From: Candidatus Binatia bacterium
GTDB taxonomy: Bacteria; Desulfobacterota; Binatia; Bin18
DNA: 64,000 bases
Assembly: GCA_022820725.1 (NCBI GenBank)
Contig: JAJEFA010000010.1
Span: 186,001 to 250,000, forward strand
Direction: 5' to 3'
A program made the position numbers and the translations under genes. The notes beneath the pieces were generated by a model that saw only the letters and a list, made by a program, of their open reading frames with translations, was not told the origin of the DNA and ran no database searches. Positions 1 through 10,170 of this stretch are shown here, piece by piece. Numbering within the stretch: position 1 is the stretch's first letter; each line of letters opens with the position of its first letter.

Positions 1-989
1 GGCTCCGGGATTTGCGCCCAGACAAACATCGTGCCTTTGGGTTTGGGGATATGCCAGCCTACCCGCTCCAAGCCGTCAATCAGGACATCGCGACGCTGAC
101 GATAGCGCTGGCGCATGTTCTCCACGCAGTCCTGGGGACCGTTCAAGGCATGAATCGCAGCGATTTGAATGGGCTGGAAAATACCGTAGTCAAAATAGCT
201 TTTGAGCCGGCCCAGGGCCATGATCGCCTCTGGATTGCCGCAGGCAAAGCCCACGCGCCAGCCCGGCATGTCGTAAGATTTTGACAGGGTAAAAAACTCG
301 ACGCCGATCTCTTTTGCACCCGGCACCTGGAGGAAGCTCGGCGGCGTATAGCCGTCAAAAAAGAGGTCGGCGTAGGCAAAATCGTGAATGACGAACAATT
401 TATGCTCACGGGCAAATTCCACGACGCGCGTAAAAAATTCAAGGTCCACAACGGCGGTCGTCGGATTATGCGGAAAGCACAGCAGCAGGACCTTGGGCCG
501 CGGCCAGCACTGCTGGACCGTTTCCTGAAGCGAGGTAAAGAAATCTTCCCCCGGTCGGAGCGGCACGACCCGCAAATCGGCGTTGGCCATCACAATCGAA
601 TACTGGTGGATGGGATAGGTCGGACTCGGGCAGATGGCCACATCACCCGGACCGAGAATCGACAGCGCCAGATGGGAGAGGCCCTCTTTCGACCCAATGG
701 TCACAATGGATTCGGAATCGGGATCAAGCTCCACCTCAAAACGACGTTTATACCAGTCGCAAATCGCCAAGCGCAGCTTATAGAGCCCCCGTGAGGTTGA
801 ATAGCGATGATTCTGCGGCTTGGCCGCAGCCTCAACGAGCTTGTCAACAACATGCTGCGGAGAGGGATGGTCGGGGTTGCCCATCCCAAAATCAATAATA
901 TCCTCACCCGCCCAGCGCGCCTCCATTTTCATCTTGTCCAGGGTGGCAAAGAGGTAGGGCGGAAGCCGTTTAATACGTGGAAATTCCAT
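1..989 (-). CDS. Class I/II aminotransferase (AlaC/DapL-like), 3' end cut by window edge
   Basis: PLP-dependent aminotransferase, probably using alanine/pyruvate or a related amino acid with glutamate. The ATG is at 987-989 on the minus strand and 329 codons are visible; the family is usually about 390-410 residues, so roughly 60-80 residues lie outside. Visible landmarks are an N-terminal substrate-loop region [14 protein letters not shown] (residues 31-44), [10 protein letters not shown] (171-180) typical of the PLP pocket, and [15 protein letters not shown] (234-248), whose lysine 237 should form the Schiff base. The FSKSYNMPGWR type of motif is characteristic of AlaC/LL-diaminopimelate aminotransferase relatives. 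The exact substrate cannot be decided. No strong Shine-Dalgarno is seen next to the ATG. Confidence 0.88.
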   Translation of the reverse strand, partial: MEFPRIKRLPPYLFATLDKMKMEARWAGEDIIDFGMGNPDHPSPQHVVDKLVEAAAKPQNHRYSTSRGLYKLRLAICDWYKRRFEVELDPDSESIVTIGSKEGLSHLALSILGPGDVAICPSPTYPIHQYSIVMANADLRVVPLRPGEDFFTSLQETVQQCWPRPKVLLLCFPHNPTTAVVDLEFFTRVVEFAREHKLFVIHDFAYADLFFDGYTPPSFLQVPGAKEIGVEFFTLSKSYDMPGWRVGFACGNPEAIMALGRLKSYFDYGIFQPIQIAAIHALNGPQDCVENMRQRYRQRRDVLIDGLERVGWHIPKPKGTMFVWAQIPE

Positions 990-1157
990 ACGTCTTTTGT
1001 CACACCTCGTGGGAGACAGGCGGTTCAGCTCATCTCCGAGAGAGCCTCCATTCCTGCTAAGGATATAGGGGATTTACCGAAACCGGTCAAACCGTTGGGA
1101 ACGGATTCCTACGTCTTGACTTCCGGGGCGGGTGGAGTGGACAGGCGACTTAAAATA

Positions 1158-1186
1158 TTGACACATATTACGTGCACACATAGCAT
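1158..1186 (+). promoter_or_regulatory. Promoter of the vapBC pair, probably giving a leaderless mRNA
   Basis: TTGACA at 1158-1163 (perfect -35), a 17-base spacer, and TAGCAT at 1181-1186 (4 of 6 matches to -10). With the -10 ending at 1186, the expected +1 is at about 1193, which is the A of the antitoxin ATG. No Shine-Dalgarno precedes that ATG, so a leaderless transcript is the simplest reading. This is inference from spacing only. Confidence 0.55.
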
Positions 1187-1190
1187 GTGT
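1176..1190. promoter_or_regulatory. Palindromic operator candidate over the vapBC -10 element
   Basis: ACACAT-AGC-ATGTGT is a 6-bp inverted repeat with a 3-bp centre that covers the -10 hexamer. A third ACACAT lies at 1161-1166, overlapping the -35. Ribbon-helix-helix antitoxins usually autorepress through such sites, so this is a plausible VapB(C) operator. Confidence 0.5.
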
Positions 1191-1192
1191 TT

Positions 1193-1417
1193 ATGAATGT
1201 CACTCTGTCTATTGATAATCGAGTCGTGGTTGAGGCTCGGCGTATCGCAGCCACCCGCGGCACCAGCTTGAACCAGCTTATTCGCGACTACCTGGAAGAA
1301 TTAACCCGTGTCAACGATGTAGAGACGGCTATAAACCAACTCAACGCGATGTGGGCGGAAAACGTGCACCGTTCATCGAGTTCGTGGACCCGGGAGCAAT
1401 TGCATGAGCGGTCGTGA
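1193..1417 (+). CDS. VapB-type ribbon-helix-helix antitoxin
   Basis: Short antitoxin of about 74 residues that should bind DNA through its N-terminal ribbon-helix-helix and neutralise the toxin with its C-terminus. The N-terminal strand MNVTLSIDNRVVVEARRIAA followed by TSLNQLIRDYLEEL is the classic RHH pattern; the C-terminal part is polar and probably disordered. A GTG at 1187 is an alternative start two codons upstream, but ATG 1193 coincides with the predicted transcription start. It overlaps the PIN-domain toxin gene by 14 bases, as expected for a co-translated pair. Confidence 0.75.
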   Translation: MNVTLSIDNRVVVEARRIAATRGTSLNQLIRDYLEELTRVNDVETAINQLNAMWAENVHRSSSSWTREQLHERS

Positions 1418-1835
1418 GTTTATCGACACCAATGTACTGGTGTACGCTGATGACGCCCGCGACCGGCGCAAGCAGACCCGCGCCCGCGAACTGATACGCC
1501 GCTTGATGCGGGAGCGTCGCGGAGTCCTGTCTTTGCAAATTTTGCAGGAATTCTTTGCTGCGGCGACACAGAAGCTCGGCATGAGCAGCCAGGACGCTAA
1601 ACGACGCGTAAGCCTATACTCCCGCTTTGACGTTGTCACAATGACCCCCACGGACCTGCTGGCCGCGATTGATCTCCACCGCATCCATCAACTGTCAATC
1701 TGGGACGGGCTCGTCATCCGTGCCGCCCTGAATGGAGCCTGTACGGTCCTGCACACCGAAGACATGCAAGCGGGTTACACGATTGAAGATTTACTTCTCA
1801 CCAATCCGTTCGCAACGGACTCTCAAACACGATAG
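1404..1835 (+). CDS. VapC-type PIN-domain ribonuclease toxin
   Basis: Toxin of 143 residues with a PIN nuclease fold. Acidic metal-binding residues are visible: D8 in FIDTNVLVYADD near the N-terminus, E49 in SLQILQEFFAAA, and a C-terminal cluster around SIWDGLVIRAALNGACTVLHTEDMQAG. The DTNVLVY start motif is diagnostic of PIN/VapC proteins, which cleave tRNA or rRNA in studied cases. It is co-transcribed with, and overlaps, the preceding antitoxin gene. Confidence 0.85.
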   Translation: MSGREFIDTNVLVYADDARDRRKQTRARELIRRLMRERRGVLSLQILQEFFAAATQKLGMSSQDAKRRVSLYSRFDVVTMTPTDLLAAIDLHRIHQLSIWDGLVIRAALNGACTVLHTEDMQAGYTIEDLLLTNPFATDSQTR

Positions 1836-1854
1836 CGGTCCCGAAGGAGGCTTT

Positions 1855-2184
1855 ATGAGCGTATTAAGCCTGTGGCTTCCCGATTCTCTTCACCGTAAGG
1901 TCCGTGAGTTAGCCGCAAAAGAATCGGTATCGATCAACCAGTTCATCACCATTGCCGTGGCGGAGAAAATGTCCGCGCTGCTCACCGAAGAATACCTAGA
2001 GGAGCGCGCCCGACGGGCGGACCCCGCCGCAGTTGATCGAATTTTAGCGCGTGTGCCGGATGCGCCTCCGGTCCCAGGAGATGAAGTAATTTCGCAGGTC
2101 GGGTTAGTCGAGGGCGTAACCCGGGCATGTTCGGGCGGGTCGTATCGTCGGATTACGCTACGCGAATCCGACCTACTTTTCTGA
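1855..2184 (+). CDS. Orphan HicB-family/RHH antitoxin-like protein with repeat-derived tail
   Basis: A 109-residue protein starting at ATG 1855 behind a strong AAGGAGG at 1844-1850. Its first 60 residues (MSVLSLWLPDSLHRKVRELA, then SINQFITIAVAEKMSALLTEEYLEERARRA) match the RHH part of short HicB-family antitoxins. No toxin gene follows. The last ~16 residues (SYRRITLRESDLLF and neighbours) are encoded by an intergenic-type palindromic repeat at 2147-2172, so the original C-terminus was probably replaced. It lies 19 bases after vapC and could be transcribed with it. Confidence 0.65.
   Translation: MSVLSLWLPDSLHRKVRELAAKESVSINQFITIAVAEKMSALLTEEYLEERARRADPAAVDRILARVPDAPPVPGDEVISQVGLVEGVTRACSGGSYRRITLRESDLLF
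2147..2172. repeat. REP-like palindromic repeat, copy 1
   Basis: GTCGGATT at 2147-2154 and AATCCGAC at 2165-2172 form a perfect 8-bp inverted repeat around a 10-base centre (ACGCTACGCG). A degenerate copy lies at 34158-34188. This copy sits inside the 3' end of the HicB-like reading frame. Confidence 0.75.
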
Positions 2185-2215
2185 GTAAACCAGCCTTCAT
2201 TTTCCAGCCTCGAGC

Positions 2216-4438
2216 TCAGCCTACCCTGGCCAGTTCCAGGCGGCCGGCCCAGCGGTCTTCGAGGACGGCGCGTAGGCGGCGGGACTCGGGAGTCGTCAGG
2301 TTGGGGTCGCGTTCGAGCCAAGCCAGGGCTTCGTCTCGCGCGGTTTCCAGCAGTTTGCTGTCACGCACGATATTGGCCACCCGGAAGTCGGGCATGCCGG
2401 ACTGACGCGTTCCCAGAAACTCGCCCGGTCCCCGAAACGCCAAGTCGGCTTCGGCAATTCTGAAGCCGTCGTCGGTTTCCGTCATCACCTGTAGACGCCG
2501 CTGGGACTCGTCACCCGGCGCGTACTGGGCCAGTAGCAGACACAGCGAGGCCGCCTGCCCGCGTCCGACTCGACCGCGCAACTGGTGCAACTGGGCCAGG
2601 CCGAAGCGCTCGGCATGCTCGATCACCATGACGGTCGCGTTCGGCACGTCAATGCCGACCTCAATGACGGTGGTCGAGACGAGTAAGTGATGCTCGCCCG
2701 CCTTAAAACGCTGCATGACCGCGTCTTTTTCGTCGCCCTTCATGCGGCCGTGGACGAGCCCGACCGAATATTTTGCAAAAAAGGTCTGAGCCAACTCTTT
2801 GGCCATGGAGGTCGCGGCCTTCAAGTCGGACTTCTCGGATTCCTCGACCAGCGGATAGACCACATAGGCTTGATGGCCCTGTTCGATCTGGTCTTTAACG
2901 AGCCGATAAACTTTTTTCCGCTCGCCTTCATGGAACACATGCGTCGTGATTGGCTTACGGCCAGGCGGGCGTTCATCAATAGCTGAGACATCCAGGTCGC
3001 CATACAGGGTCAGGGCCAGGGTGCGGGGGATCGGGGTCGCGGTCAGTAGCAGAATATCCGGGTTCGCCCCGCGTTTTCGCAGGGCGGCGCGCTGCATCAC
3101 CCCAAAGCGATGCTGCTCATCCACAATAGCCAGGCCCAGATGCCGAAAGCGTACGCCCTCCTGGATCAGGGCATGCGTACCAACCGCGATCTCGACCTCG
3201 CCCCGTTCCAGGAGACCATAGATCTCTTGTTTCCGTTTCGGGCGGATTTCTCCGGTCAGCAATGTCATGGACAAACCAAGTTGTTCGGCCAGCGGTGTCA
3301 GCGTCCGGTAGTGCTGCTCGGCCAGGAGTTCCGTCGGAGCCATGAAAGCTACCTGGTAGCCGCTATCAAGGGCGGCCAGGGCCGCAAAGAAGGCCACGAT
3401 CGTCTTGCCCGAGCCAACATCCCCTTGGACCAGGCGGTTCATTGGGTGGGGAGCGGCCATATCCCGAAAAATGGCCTCAACCACCCGATCCTGAGCGGCG
3501 GTCAATTGAAACGGCAGAATACCATATATCTGCTGGACGAGCGGTCCCGGCACAATGGACAAGCCCTCTTCCCGGACAGTATTACGCCGGCGCAGGGCCA
3601 TGCCCAGTTGGAGATAAAAGAGCTCATCGAACACCACGGCCCGGTGCGCCTGAGAGGTGGCCTCATTGAGTTCAACAACCTCAGCATCGAGCGAGGGAGA
3701 GTGTAACTGCCGCAGGGCGTGATTGAGCGGCATCAGGTGCAGGCGCTCACAAATTTCCTGTGGCACACCGTTGGCGACCTGATCGACGTAGCGGTCAACG
3801 GCACCATGCACGATCCGGCGCATGGCCGCCACCGTCATTTCGGTGGTCTTATTGTAAATGGGCAAGACGCGGGCGGTCTCGTCGTCCTCTTCCAGCGGCT
3901 CCATGTCCGGGTGGATCATCCACTTGCCGCCCTTCATGCCCTTCTCGACCTTGCCGTACAGCAGGACCCGCTGACCAAGCTGATAGCGCTGCTGAAAATA
4001 GCGATGCTGGTGATACCACAGCAGGAAGAGAAAACCGGTCTCGTCTCGGACAACGGCTTCGAGCACCCAGCGACGCCGGCGAGCCAGAAAGCGACGCTCC
4101 ATCCGAGCGATTTGACCGGAGACCGCCGCCTCATCCCCCACCTGAAGATGACAGATTTTCTTGATTTCACGCCGATCCTGATAGCGAAAGGGAATATGGT
4201 ACAGCAGGTCTTCGACCGTCTCTATGCCCAGCCGCGCCAACTGCTCGGCCCGACGCGGTCCCACGCCTTTGACGTACTGCACCGAATTTTTGAGCGGTGG
4301 CTGGCGTGGTCGAAAGGAACGTGCCGGTTCTCCCTCCTTGATAAGGGGGGCTGGGGAGGATGTACGGTCAAAGAGACGAGGAGTTTCAGCCGCCTTTCGC
4401 CTCTCCGCCTCCCCGCCTTTCGACTTTCCGGCAGCCAT
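2216..4438 (-). CDS. recG: ATP-dependent DNA helicase RecG
   Basis: 740-residue helicase that remodels stalled replication forks and Holliday junctions. The ATG at 4436-4438 has an AAGAGGGG ribosome site and lies 7 bases after the carB stop, so recG is the last gene of the pyr/car transcript. Landmarks: helix-hairpin-helix-like YVKGVGPRRAEQLARLG (55-71), wedge/OB region about 95-185, Walker A GDVGSGKT (339-346), DEQH box (440-443), then LLTATPIPRTLALTLYGDLD typical of RecG. The first ~48 residues are a low-complexity extension; residues ~30-36 (PLIKEGE) are encoded by a palindromic intergenic-type repeat. The conserved core is intact. Confidence 0.96.
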   Translation of the reverse strand: MAAGKSKGGEAERRKAAETPRLFDRTSSPAPLIKEGEPARSFRPRQPPLKNSVQYVKGVGPRRAEQLARLGIETVEDLLYHIPFRYQDRREIKKICHLQVGDEAAVSGQIARMERRFLARRRRWVLEAVVRDETGFLFLLWYHQHRYFQQRYQLGQRVLLYGKVEKGMKGGKWMIHPDMEPLEEDDETARVLPIYNKTTEMTVAAMRRIVHGAVDRYVDQVANGVPQEICERLHLMPLNHALRQLHSPSLDAEVVELNEATSQAHRAVVFDELFYLQLGMALRRRNTVREEGLSIVPGPLVQQIYGILPFQLTAAQDRVVEAIFRDMAAPHPMNRLVQGDVGSGKTIVAFFAALAALDSGYQVAFMAPTELLAEQHYRTLTPLAEQLGLSMTLLTGEIRPKRKQEIYGLLERGEVEIAVGTHALIQEGVRFRHLGLAIVDEQHRFGVMQRAALRKRGANPDILLLTATPIPRTLALTLYGDLDVSAIDERPPGRKPITTHVFHEGERKKVYRLVKDQIEQGHQAYVVYPLVEESEKSDLKAATSMAKELAQTFFAKYSVGLVHGRMKGDEKDAVMQRFKAGEHHLLVSTTVIEVGIDVPNATVMVIEHAERFGLAQLHQLRGRVGRGQAASLCLLLAQYAPGDESQRRLQVMTETDDGFRIAEADLAFRGPGEFLGTRQSGMPDFRVANIVRDSKLLETARDEALAWLERDPNLTTPESRRLRAVLEDRWAGRLELARVG
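4332..4350. repeat. Palindromic repeat within the recG N-terminal codons
   Basis: CCCTCCTT-GAT-AAGGGGGG is an 8-bp hairpin (one T-G pair) of the kind usually found between genes. It lies in frame in recG and encodes part of the low-complexity leader before the conserved core. Confidence 0.5.
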
Positions 4439-4445
4439 ACCCCTC

Positions 4446-7400
4446 TTACCCGTGCTCTTCACCGTGATAGGCCTGGAGCGGGCACACGCCGAGCAGGCCC
4501 TGCTTGAGGCGGGCAATGCCTTCGACCGCGGCTCCCGCTCCCGCCACCGTCGTAAAATACGGCACCTGGCACTCCAGGGCGCTCCGCCGAATCGAAAAGG
4601 AGTCCTGGATGGACTGCACCCCTTCGGTCGTATTAATGACAAGGTCGATCGAGCCCGCCTGGAGGGCGTCCACAATATGCGGGGAACCTTCCAGAACTTT
4701 ATTCACCATCTCAACCGGCAGTCCGTGCTGTTGGAGAAACGTACAGGTGCCGCGCGTCGCCACCAGGGAGAAATCATTCTCCACCAACTGCCTGGCAATG
4801 GGCAGGAGAGCCGGCTTATCGCGGTCGCGCACGCTTAAGAATGCCTTGCCCGTTTCCGGCAAGGTATTCCCCGCGGCAAATTGCGCTTTGGCAAAAGCCA
4901 TGGCAAAGGACTGATCCACTCCCATGACCTCGCCGGTTGACTTCATTTCCGGTCCCAGGATGGTGTCCACACCGGGGAATTTAATAAACGGAAACACCGC
5001 TTCCTTGACGGTGACATGGTCGGGAATGACCTCCTGGGTAAAACCCAGTTCGTCCAAGGTTTTGCCCGCCATGACGCGCGCGGCTATTTTTGCCAGGGGA
5101 ATGCCGATGGACTTGCTCACAAACGGCACGGTCCGTGAGGCGCGCGGATTCACCTCAATCAGAAAAACCTGCTGATCCTTGACGGCGAACTGAATATTCA
5201 TCAGGCCAACCACACCGAGTTCTTGGGCCAGCAGGGTGGTTTGCCGCCGGATTTCATTCTGCACGGCGGTGGACAAGCTGCGCGGCGGCAGGGAACACGC
5301 GCTGTCGCCGGAATGGACACCGGCAAGTTCGATATGTTCCATAATGCCGCCGACCACGACCCGCTGGCCGTCGCTCAGGGCGTCCACATCAACCTCGGTG
5401 GCGTCATCCAGAAATTTATCGATCAGGACCGGTCGCTCCGCGGACACGGATACGGCCTCACGCATATAGCGTCGCAGGCTCGCCTCGTCATACACCAGTT
5501 CCATGGCCCGGCCGCCCAGGACATAGGAGGGACGGACCAGCACCGGATAGGCAATATCCTGGGCAATGGCCACGGCTTCCTCAACCGACCGGGCCGTGCC
5601 GTTGGCCGGCTGGCGCAGACCGAGCCGTTCGAGCAGTAGCTTGAACCGCTCGCGATCCTCGGCCCGGTCAATAGCGTCCGGTGGCGTGCCCAGAATCGGC
5701 ACCCCGGCCCGTTCGAGCGGCACGGCCAGCTTGAGCGGCGTCTGCCCACCGAACTGGACAATGACCCCATACGGCTGTTCGCGCCGCACGATACTCAGCA
5801 CATCTTCCAGCGTCAGCGGCTCAAAATACAGCTTGTCGGACGTGTCATAATCCGTACTGACGGTCTCGGGGTTACAGTTCACCATAATAGCTTCAAAGCC
5901 GTCTTCTTTGAGCGCAAAGGCCGCGTGCACGCAGCAATAGTCGAACTCAATGCCCTGGCCGATCCGATTCGGCCCACCGCCCAGAATGATCACCTTCTTG
6001 CGGTCGGTCGGCTGGGATTCGTCTTCCCCTTCGTAGGTTGAGTATAAATAGGGTGTATGGGCCACGAATTCGGCGGCACAGGTGTCCACTGTTTTGTAGA
6101 CCGGAATCACGTCCAGGCGTTCGCGTTCGGCCCGGACATCCCCCTCGCTGACGCCGAGCAGACGGCCGAGATGAACATCGGAAAAGCCCATCTGTTTCGC
6201 CCGGCGCAGCAGGCCGGGCGGTAATGCCGCTACGACCTCGGCCGGTTGGGCGGCGGCCTCCTGCGGCCCTCTCGCCCGCTGGATTTCTTTTTCACACTCC
6301 ATGATCTGTACGATATTATCAAGAAACCACGGATCAATTTTTGAGAGCTGGTAGAGCTCATCCACACTCATACCCAGGCGGAGCGCTTCCGCCACAAACC
6401 ACAGCCGATGGGCGTTCGGGGTTTGCAGAGACGCGCGGATGGCATCCAGCGGGGTCTCCACGCTGCCGTTTGTCGATTCAAATCCGTAGCTGTCGATTTC
6501 GAGCGAGCGCAGGGCTTTCTGAAGCGCCTCTTTGAAGGTCCGGCCGATGGACATAGCCTCGCCGACCGATTTCATTTGCGGTCCAAGCAAATCCCGGGTT
6601 TGGGGGAATTTGTCAAAGGTGAAACGCGGTACCTTGACCACCACATAGTCGATCGTAGGCTCAAAAGAGGCCGGCGTCTCGCGCGTAATATCATTCGGGA
6701 TTTCGTCCAGGGTGTAGCCCACGGCCAGCTTTGCGGCAATTTTGGCAATCGGAAATCCGGTGGCCTTACTCGCCAGCGCAGACGAGCGGGACACCCGCGG
6801 GTTCATTTCAATCACAACTAGCCGGCCGGTTTCCGGGTGGACGGCGAACTGGATATTGGACCCGCCCGTGTCCACCCCGATTTCGCGGATGATACGCAGC
6901 GCCGCATCCCGCATGAGTTGGTATTCCTTATCGGTCAGGGTCTGGGCGGGCGCAACCGTAATGGAATCGCCGGTATGAACACCGAGCGGATCGAAATTTT
7001 CGATGGAGCAGATGATGACCACATTGTCCTGGGTGTCACGCATCACTTCCAATTCGAACTCTTTCCACCCGGCGATCGACTCTTCGACCAGGACTTCATG
7101 CGTGGGAGAGGCCTGCAAGCCCCACTCGACAATGGCCTGAAATTCCTGCGAGGTTTGGACGATTCCCCCGCCAGCCCCACCAAGGGTCCGGGACGGGCGG
7201 ATAATCAACGGCAGACCCAGGGTCTCGCGTAAGGCATAAGCTTCCTCAAGGGAGTGAATATAGCCGCTCCGGGGCAGGTCCAGGCCGATACGCTCCATGG
7301 CCGCCTTGAACAGATTACGATCCTCAGCTTTCTTGATGGCCGGCAGCTTGGCTCCGATGAGTTCCACGTCGTAGCGGTCGAGAATACCTCCTTCGGCCAA

Positions 7401-7703
7401 GTCAATGGCCAGATTCAAACCGGTCTGGCCGCCAATGGTCGGCAGCAGGGCGTCCGGACGCTCCCGTTCAATAATTTTTTCAAGGACGGGCCGGGTCAGC
7501 GGCTCAATATAGGTCCGGTCCGCAAAATCGGGATCGGTCATAATCGTGGCCGGATTCGAGTTGACCAGTATGACGCGATAGCCCTCTTCTTTGAGCGCCT
7601 TGCAGGCCTGAGTGCCCGAGTAATCAAATTCACACGCTTGGCCGATCACAATGGGGCCAGAGCCGATCAACAAAATGGAATGAAGGTCTGTACGCTTGGG
7701 CAT
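4446..7703 (-). CDS. carB: Carbamoyl-phosphate synthase large subunit
   Basis: Makes carbamoyl phosphate from bicarbonate, ATP and ammonia supplied by CarA. It is about 1085 residues from ATG 7703 ([21 protein letters not shown], the usual family start). An in-frame GTG at 7739, with GGAG just upstream inside the end of carA, would add 12 residues by translational coupling and cannot be excluded. Two homologous ATP-grasp halves are visible: [21 protein letters not shown] in the first and [21 protein letters not shown] in the second. A C-terminal MGS-like allosteric domain begins near [18 protein letters not shown]. Full length, no breaks. Confidence 0.97.
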   Translation of the reverse strand: MPKRTDLHSILLIGSGPIVIGQACEFDYSGTQACKALKEEGYRVILVNSNPATIMTDPDFADRTYIEPLTRPVLEKIIERERPDALLPTIGGQTGLNLAIDLAEGGILDRYDVELIGAKLPAIKKAEDRNLFKAAMERIGLDLPRSGYIHSLEEAYALRETLGLPLIIRPSRTLGGAGGGIVQTSQEFQAIVEWGLQASPTHEVLVEESIAGWKEFELEVMRDTQDNVVIICSIENFDPLGVHTGDSITVAPAQTLTDKEYQLMRDAALRIIREIGVDTGGSNIQFAVHPETGRLVVIEMNPRVSRSSALASKATGFPIAKIAAKLAVGYTLDEIPNDITRETPASFEPTIDYVVVKVPRFTFDKFPQTRDLLGPQMKSVGEAMSIGRTFKEALQKALRSLEIDSYGFESTNGSVETPLDAIRASLQTPNAHRLWFVAEALRLGMSVDELYQLSKIDPWFLDNIVQIMECEKEIQRARGPQEAAAQPAEVVAALPPGLLRRAKQMGFSDVHLGRLLGVSEGDVRAERERLDVIPVYKTVDTCAAEFVAHTPYLYSTYEGEDESQPTDRKKVIILGGGPNRIGQGIEFDYCCVHAAFALKEDGFEAIMVNCNPETVSTDYDTSDKLYFEPLTLEDVLSIVRREQPYGVIVQFGGQTPLKLAVPLERAGVPILGTPPDAIDRAEDRERFKLLLERLGLRQPANGTARSVEEAVAIAQDIAYPVLVRPSYVLGGRAMELVYDEASLRRYMREAVSVSAERPVLIDKFLDDATEVDVDALSDGQRVVVGGIMEHIELAGVHSGDSACSLPPRSLSTAVQNEIRRQTTLLAQELGVVGLMNIQFAVKDQQVFLIEVNPRASRTVPFVSKSIGIPLAKIAARVMAGKTLDELGFTQEVIPDHVTVKEAVFPFIKFPGVDTILGPEMKSTGEVMGVDQSFAMAFAKAQFAAGNTLPETGKAFLSVRDRDKPALLPIARQLVENDFSLVATRGTCTFLQQHGLPVEMVNKVLEGSPHIVDALQAGSIDLVINTTEGVQSIQDSFSIRRSALECQVPYFTTVAGAGAAVEGIARLKQGLLGVCPLQAYHGEEHG

Positions 7704-7726
7704 GGCTTGTATCTGCTGCTCGGGAA

Positions 7727-8866
7727 TCAGCCTCGACACTGCTCCATCAGCGCGGTGAAGCGCCGGAACAAATAGTCCGCATCATGGGGACCCGGAGAAG
7801 ACTCGGGATGGTATTGCACGGAAAAGAGCGGCTCCTGCGTATGACGCAAGCCTTCCACCGTCCGGTCGTTCAGGTTGAGATGGGTGACTTCCGCCCGCTC
7901 TTGCAACGAATCGACATCGACACAGAAACCATGATTCTGCGCCGTAATCTCAACCTTCCGGGTTACGAGGTCCATCACCGGCTGGTTGCCCCCGTGATGG
8001 CCGAATTTGAGCTTATAGGTCTGTCCACCCAAGGCCAGGCCCAGAATCTGGTGTCCCAGACAGATACCAAACAGGGGGACTTTTCCCACCAGGGCGGCGG
8101 TATTGTCCCTGGCATAGGGTACCGCATCCGGGTCGCCCGGACCGTTCGACAAAAAAACGCCATCCGGCTTGAGGCGCAGGACCTCTGCCGCGGGCGTGGA
8201 GGCCGGCACAACCCGGACCCGACAGCCCGCCTCAACCAGGTGGCGCAGGATGTTGAACTTCACGCCAAAATCGTAGGCGACCACAGAGAAGTGCGGCTCG
8301 GGCGCATGTCCCGCCCCCTGCTGGCGATAGCCGCTCTCCAACTCCCAGTAGCCCTGGGACCAGTCGTACGGCTCGCGACAGGTGACCTCTTTCACCAGAT
8401 CACGCCCGACCAGGCTTGGGGCGGCCTGTGCTTTTTCCACCAGACGCTTGGCATCGAGATCATGGGTCGAGATCACGCCCTGTTGAGCACCGCCATCGCG
8501 AATGCGACGGACGAGCGCCCTGGTATCAATACCCTGAATACCCACGATACCATGCTCGCGCATATAGGCGGCCAAGCTCTTCTGCGCCCGCCAGTTACTG
8601 GGCCGCTCCCAGTATTCCTTGACCACAAAGCCTTCCACAAAGGGTTGGCGGGATTCGACATCTTCGGTATTGACCCCGACATTGCCGATCTCGGGATAGG
8701 TCATGGTGACGATCTGGCCCTTATAGGAGGGATCGGTGAGAATCTCCTGATAGCCGGTCAGCGAAGTGTTGAAGACGATCTCGCCGACCGCTTCTCCTTG
8801 AGCGCCAAAAGCACTCCCCTCAAAAACCGTCCCATCGGCAAGGGCTAAGAGCGCTGTAGGCTTCAC
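7727..8866 (-). CDS. carA: Carbamoyl-phosphate synthase small (glutaminase) subunit
   Basis: 379 residues; hydrolyses glutamine and channels ammonia to CarB. The start is GTG (8864-8866) overlapping the pyrC stop as GTGA, which fits coupled translation. The N-terminal domain has [27 protein letters not shown]. The class I amidotransferase domain carries the catalytic Cys in [17 protein letters not shown] and the His/Glu in [13 protein letters not shown]. Length matches the family. Confidence 0.97.
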   Translation of the reverse strand: MKPTALLALADGTVFEGSAFGAQGEAVGEIVFNTSLTGYQEILTDPSYKGQIVTMTYPEIGNVGVNTEDVESRQPFVEGFVVKEYWERPSNWRAQKSLAAYMREHGIVGIQGIDTRALVRRIRDGGAQQGVISTHDLDAKRLVEKAQAAPSLVGRDLVKEVTCREPYDWSQGYWELESGYRQQGAGHAPEPHFSVVAYDFGVKFNILRHLVEAGCRVRVVPASTPAAEVLRLKPDGVFLSNGPGDPDAVPYARDNTAALVGKVPLFGICLGHQILGLALGGQTYKLKFGHHGGNQPVMDLVTRKVEITAQNHGFCVDVDSLQERAEVTHLNLNDRTVEGLRHTQEPLFSVQYHPESSPGPHDADYLFRRFTALMEQCRG

Positions 8867-10164
8867 GCTGCCTTGCCCCCCTGTTCATGGTCATCGTACA
8901 CAATCCGACCATCAACCATGGTCAGCCGTACCTTTCCGGTCAACTCCCAGCCGGCAAAAGGTGTATTCTGACTGCGCGACCGAGCGGCGAGCGGGTCAAG
9001 CCGCCAGCTCGCTTGCGCGTCAAAAAGCGTCAGGTCCGCCGGCCTGCCAGCCGCAAGTGTGCCATAGGGGAGCCCCAGAATACGAGCCGGGTTCACAGTG
9101 AGTTTCCGTATTGCCTCGGAGAGGGAAAACACCCCGTCCTGAACTAAATGCAGCGTCAACGACAGGGCCGTCTCCAAGCCGGTCACGCCGTGAGCGGCCT
9201 GGTCGAATTCGATCTCTTTCTCGTCCCGGTGGTGAGGGGCGTGGTCGGTCGCAATGGCGTCAATGGTCCCGTCTCGCAGGCCTTCCTTCATGGCCGCCAC
9301 ATCGTCGGCCAGTCGGAGCGGCGGACTCATTTTCGCGTTGGTATTATACCCCTCAACCGCCTCTTCGGTGAGCGTAAAATGATGCGGGGCGACCTCGGCC
9401 GTGACCGCCAAACCTTCGGCCTTTGCCTGGCGGACCGAGTCCACCGCGCGGCGGGTACTGATATGAGCGATATGCACCCGTCCGCGGGTGAGGCGCGCCA
9501 GGGCAATATCGCGGGCGACCATGATCTCTTCGGCGACGCTTGGGACGCCGCGAATTCCCAGGCGCACCGAGGTCGGCCCCTCATTCATACTGCCCCCGGA
9601 CGAGAGGCACAGGTCTTCTTCATGCACACTGATCGGCACGTCAAACATCGAGCAGTATTCCAGGGCGCGGCGCATCAGGTTAGCATCCATAACCGGGCGG
9701 CCATCGTCTGATATGGCGACGGCACCGGCCTCAACCATCTCCCCGATTTCGGCTAGCTCTTCTCCGTGGAGGCCCTTTGAAAGCGCCCCAATCGGGAACA
9801 CGCGAGCCATCCCGGCGCTGCGTGCCTGCTCGACAATAAAGCGCGTAACCGCTCCATTATCATTGATCGGATTGGTATTGGCCATACAGGCCACCGCAGT
9901 GAATCCGCCAGCCACCGCGGCCTGGGTCCCGGTCAGAACTGTCTCTTTGTATTCATAGCCCGGCTCGCGCAGATGCACGTGCATATCGATCAATCCGGGA
10001 GCGACAACGCAGCCGGAGGCGTCAATACGCTGCGCCTCGACCGAGGCAAAACCGCCGGGTTGGCCTAGCTCACGAATCACACCCTCTTCGATGAGGAGGT
10101 CGAGGCCCGCCTCCAGCCCATTGGCCGGATCAATGACCACTCCATTCTGTACGACTATGTGCAT
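8863..10164 (-). CDS. pyrC: Dihydroorotase
   Basis: 433-residue type I dihydroorotase (amidohydrolase superfamily) that cyclises carbamoyl aspartate to dihydroorotate. The metal-binding [10 protein letters not shown] is near residue 60, the conserved VHIAHIST and the aspartate in [11 protein letters not shown] are present, and the [17 protein letters not shown] tail closes the composite domain. It sits between pyrB (6-base gap) and carA (GTGA overlap). Confidence 0.95.
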   Translation of the reverse strand: MHIVVQNGVVIDPANGLEAGLDLLIEEGVIRELGQPGGFASVEAQRIDASGCVVAPGLIDMHVHLREPGYEYKETVLTGTQAAVAGGFTAVACMANTNPINDNGAVTRFIVEQARSAGMARVFPIGALSKGLHGEELAEIGEMVEAGAVAISDDGRPVMDANLMRRALEYCSMFDVPISVHEEDLCLSSGGSMNEGPTSVRLGIRGVPSVAEEIMVARDIALARLTRGRVHIAHISTRRAVDSVRQAKAEGLAVTAEVAPHHFTLTEEAVEGYNTNAKMSPPLRLADDVAAMKEGLRDGTIDAIATDHAPHHRDEKEIEFDQAAHGVTGLETALSLTLHLVQDGVFSLSEAIRKLTVNPARILGLPYGTLAAGRPADLTLFDAQASWRLDPLAARSRSQNTPFAGWELTGKVRLTMVDGRIVYDDHEQGGKAA

Positions 10165-10170
10165 GGTTTA

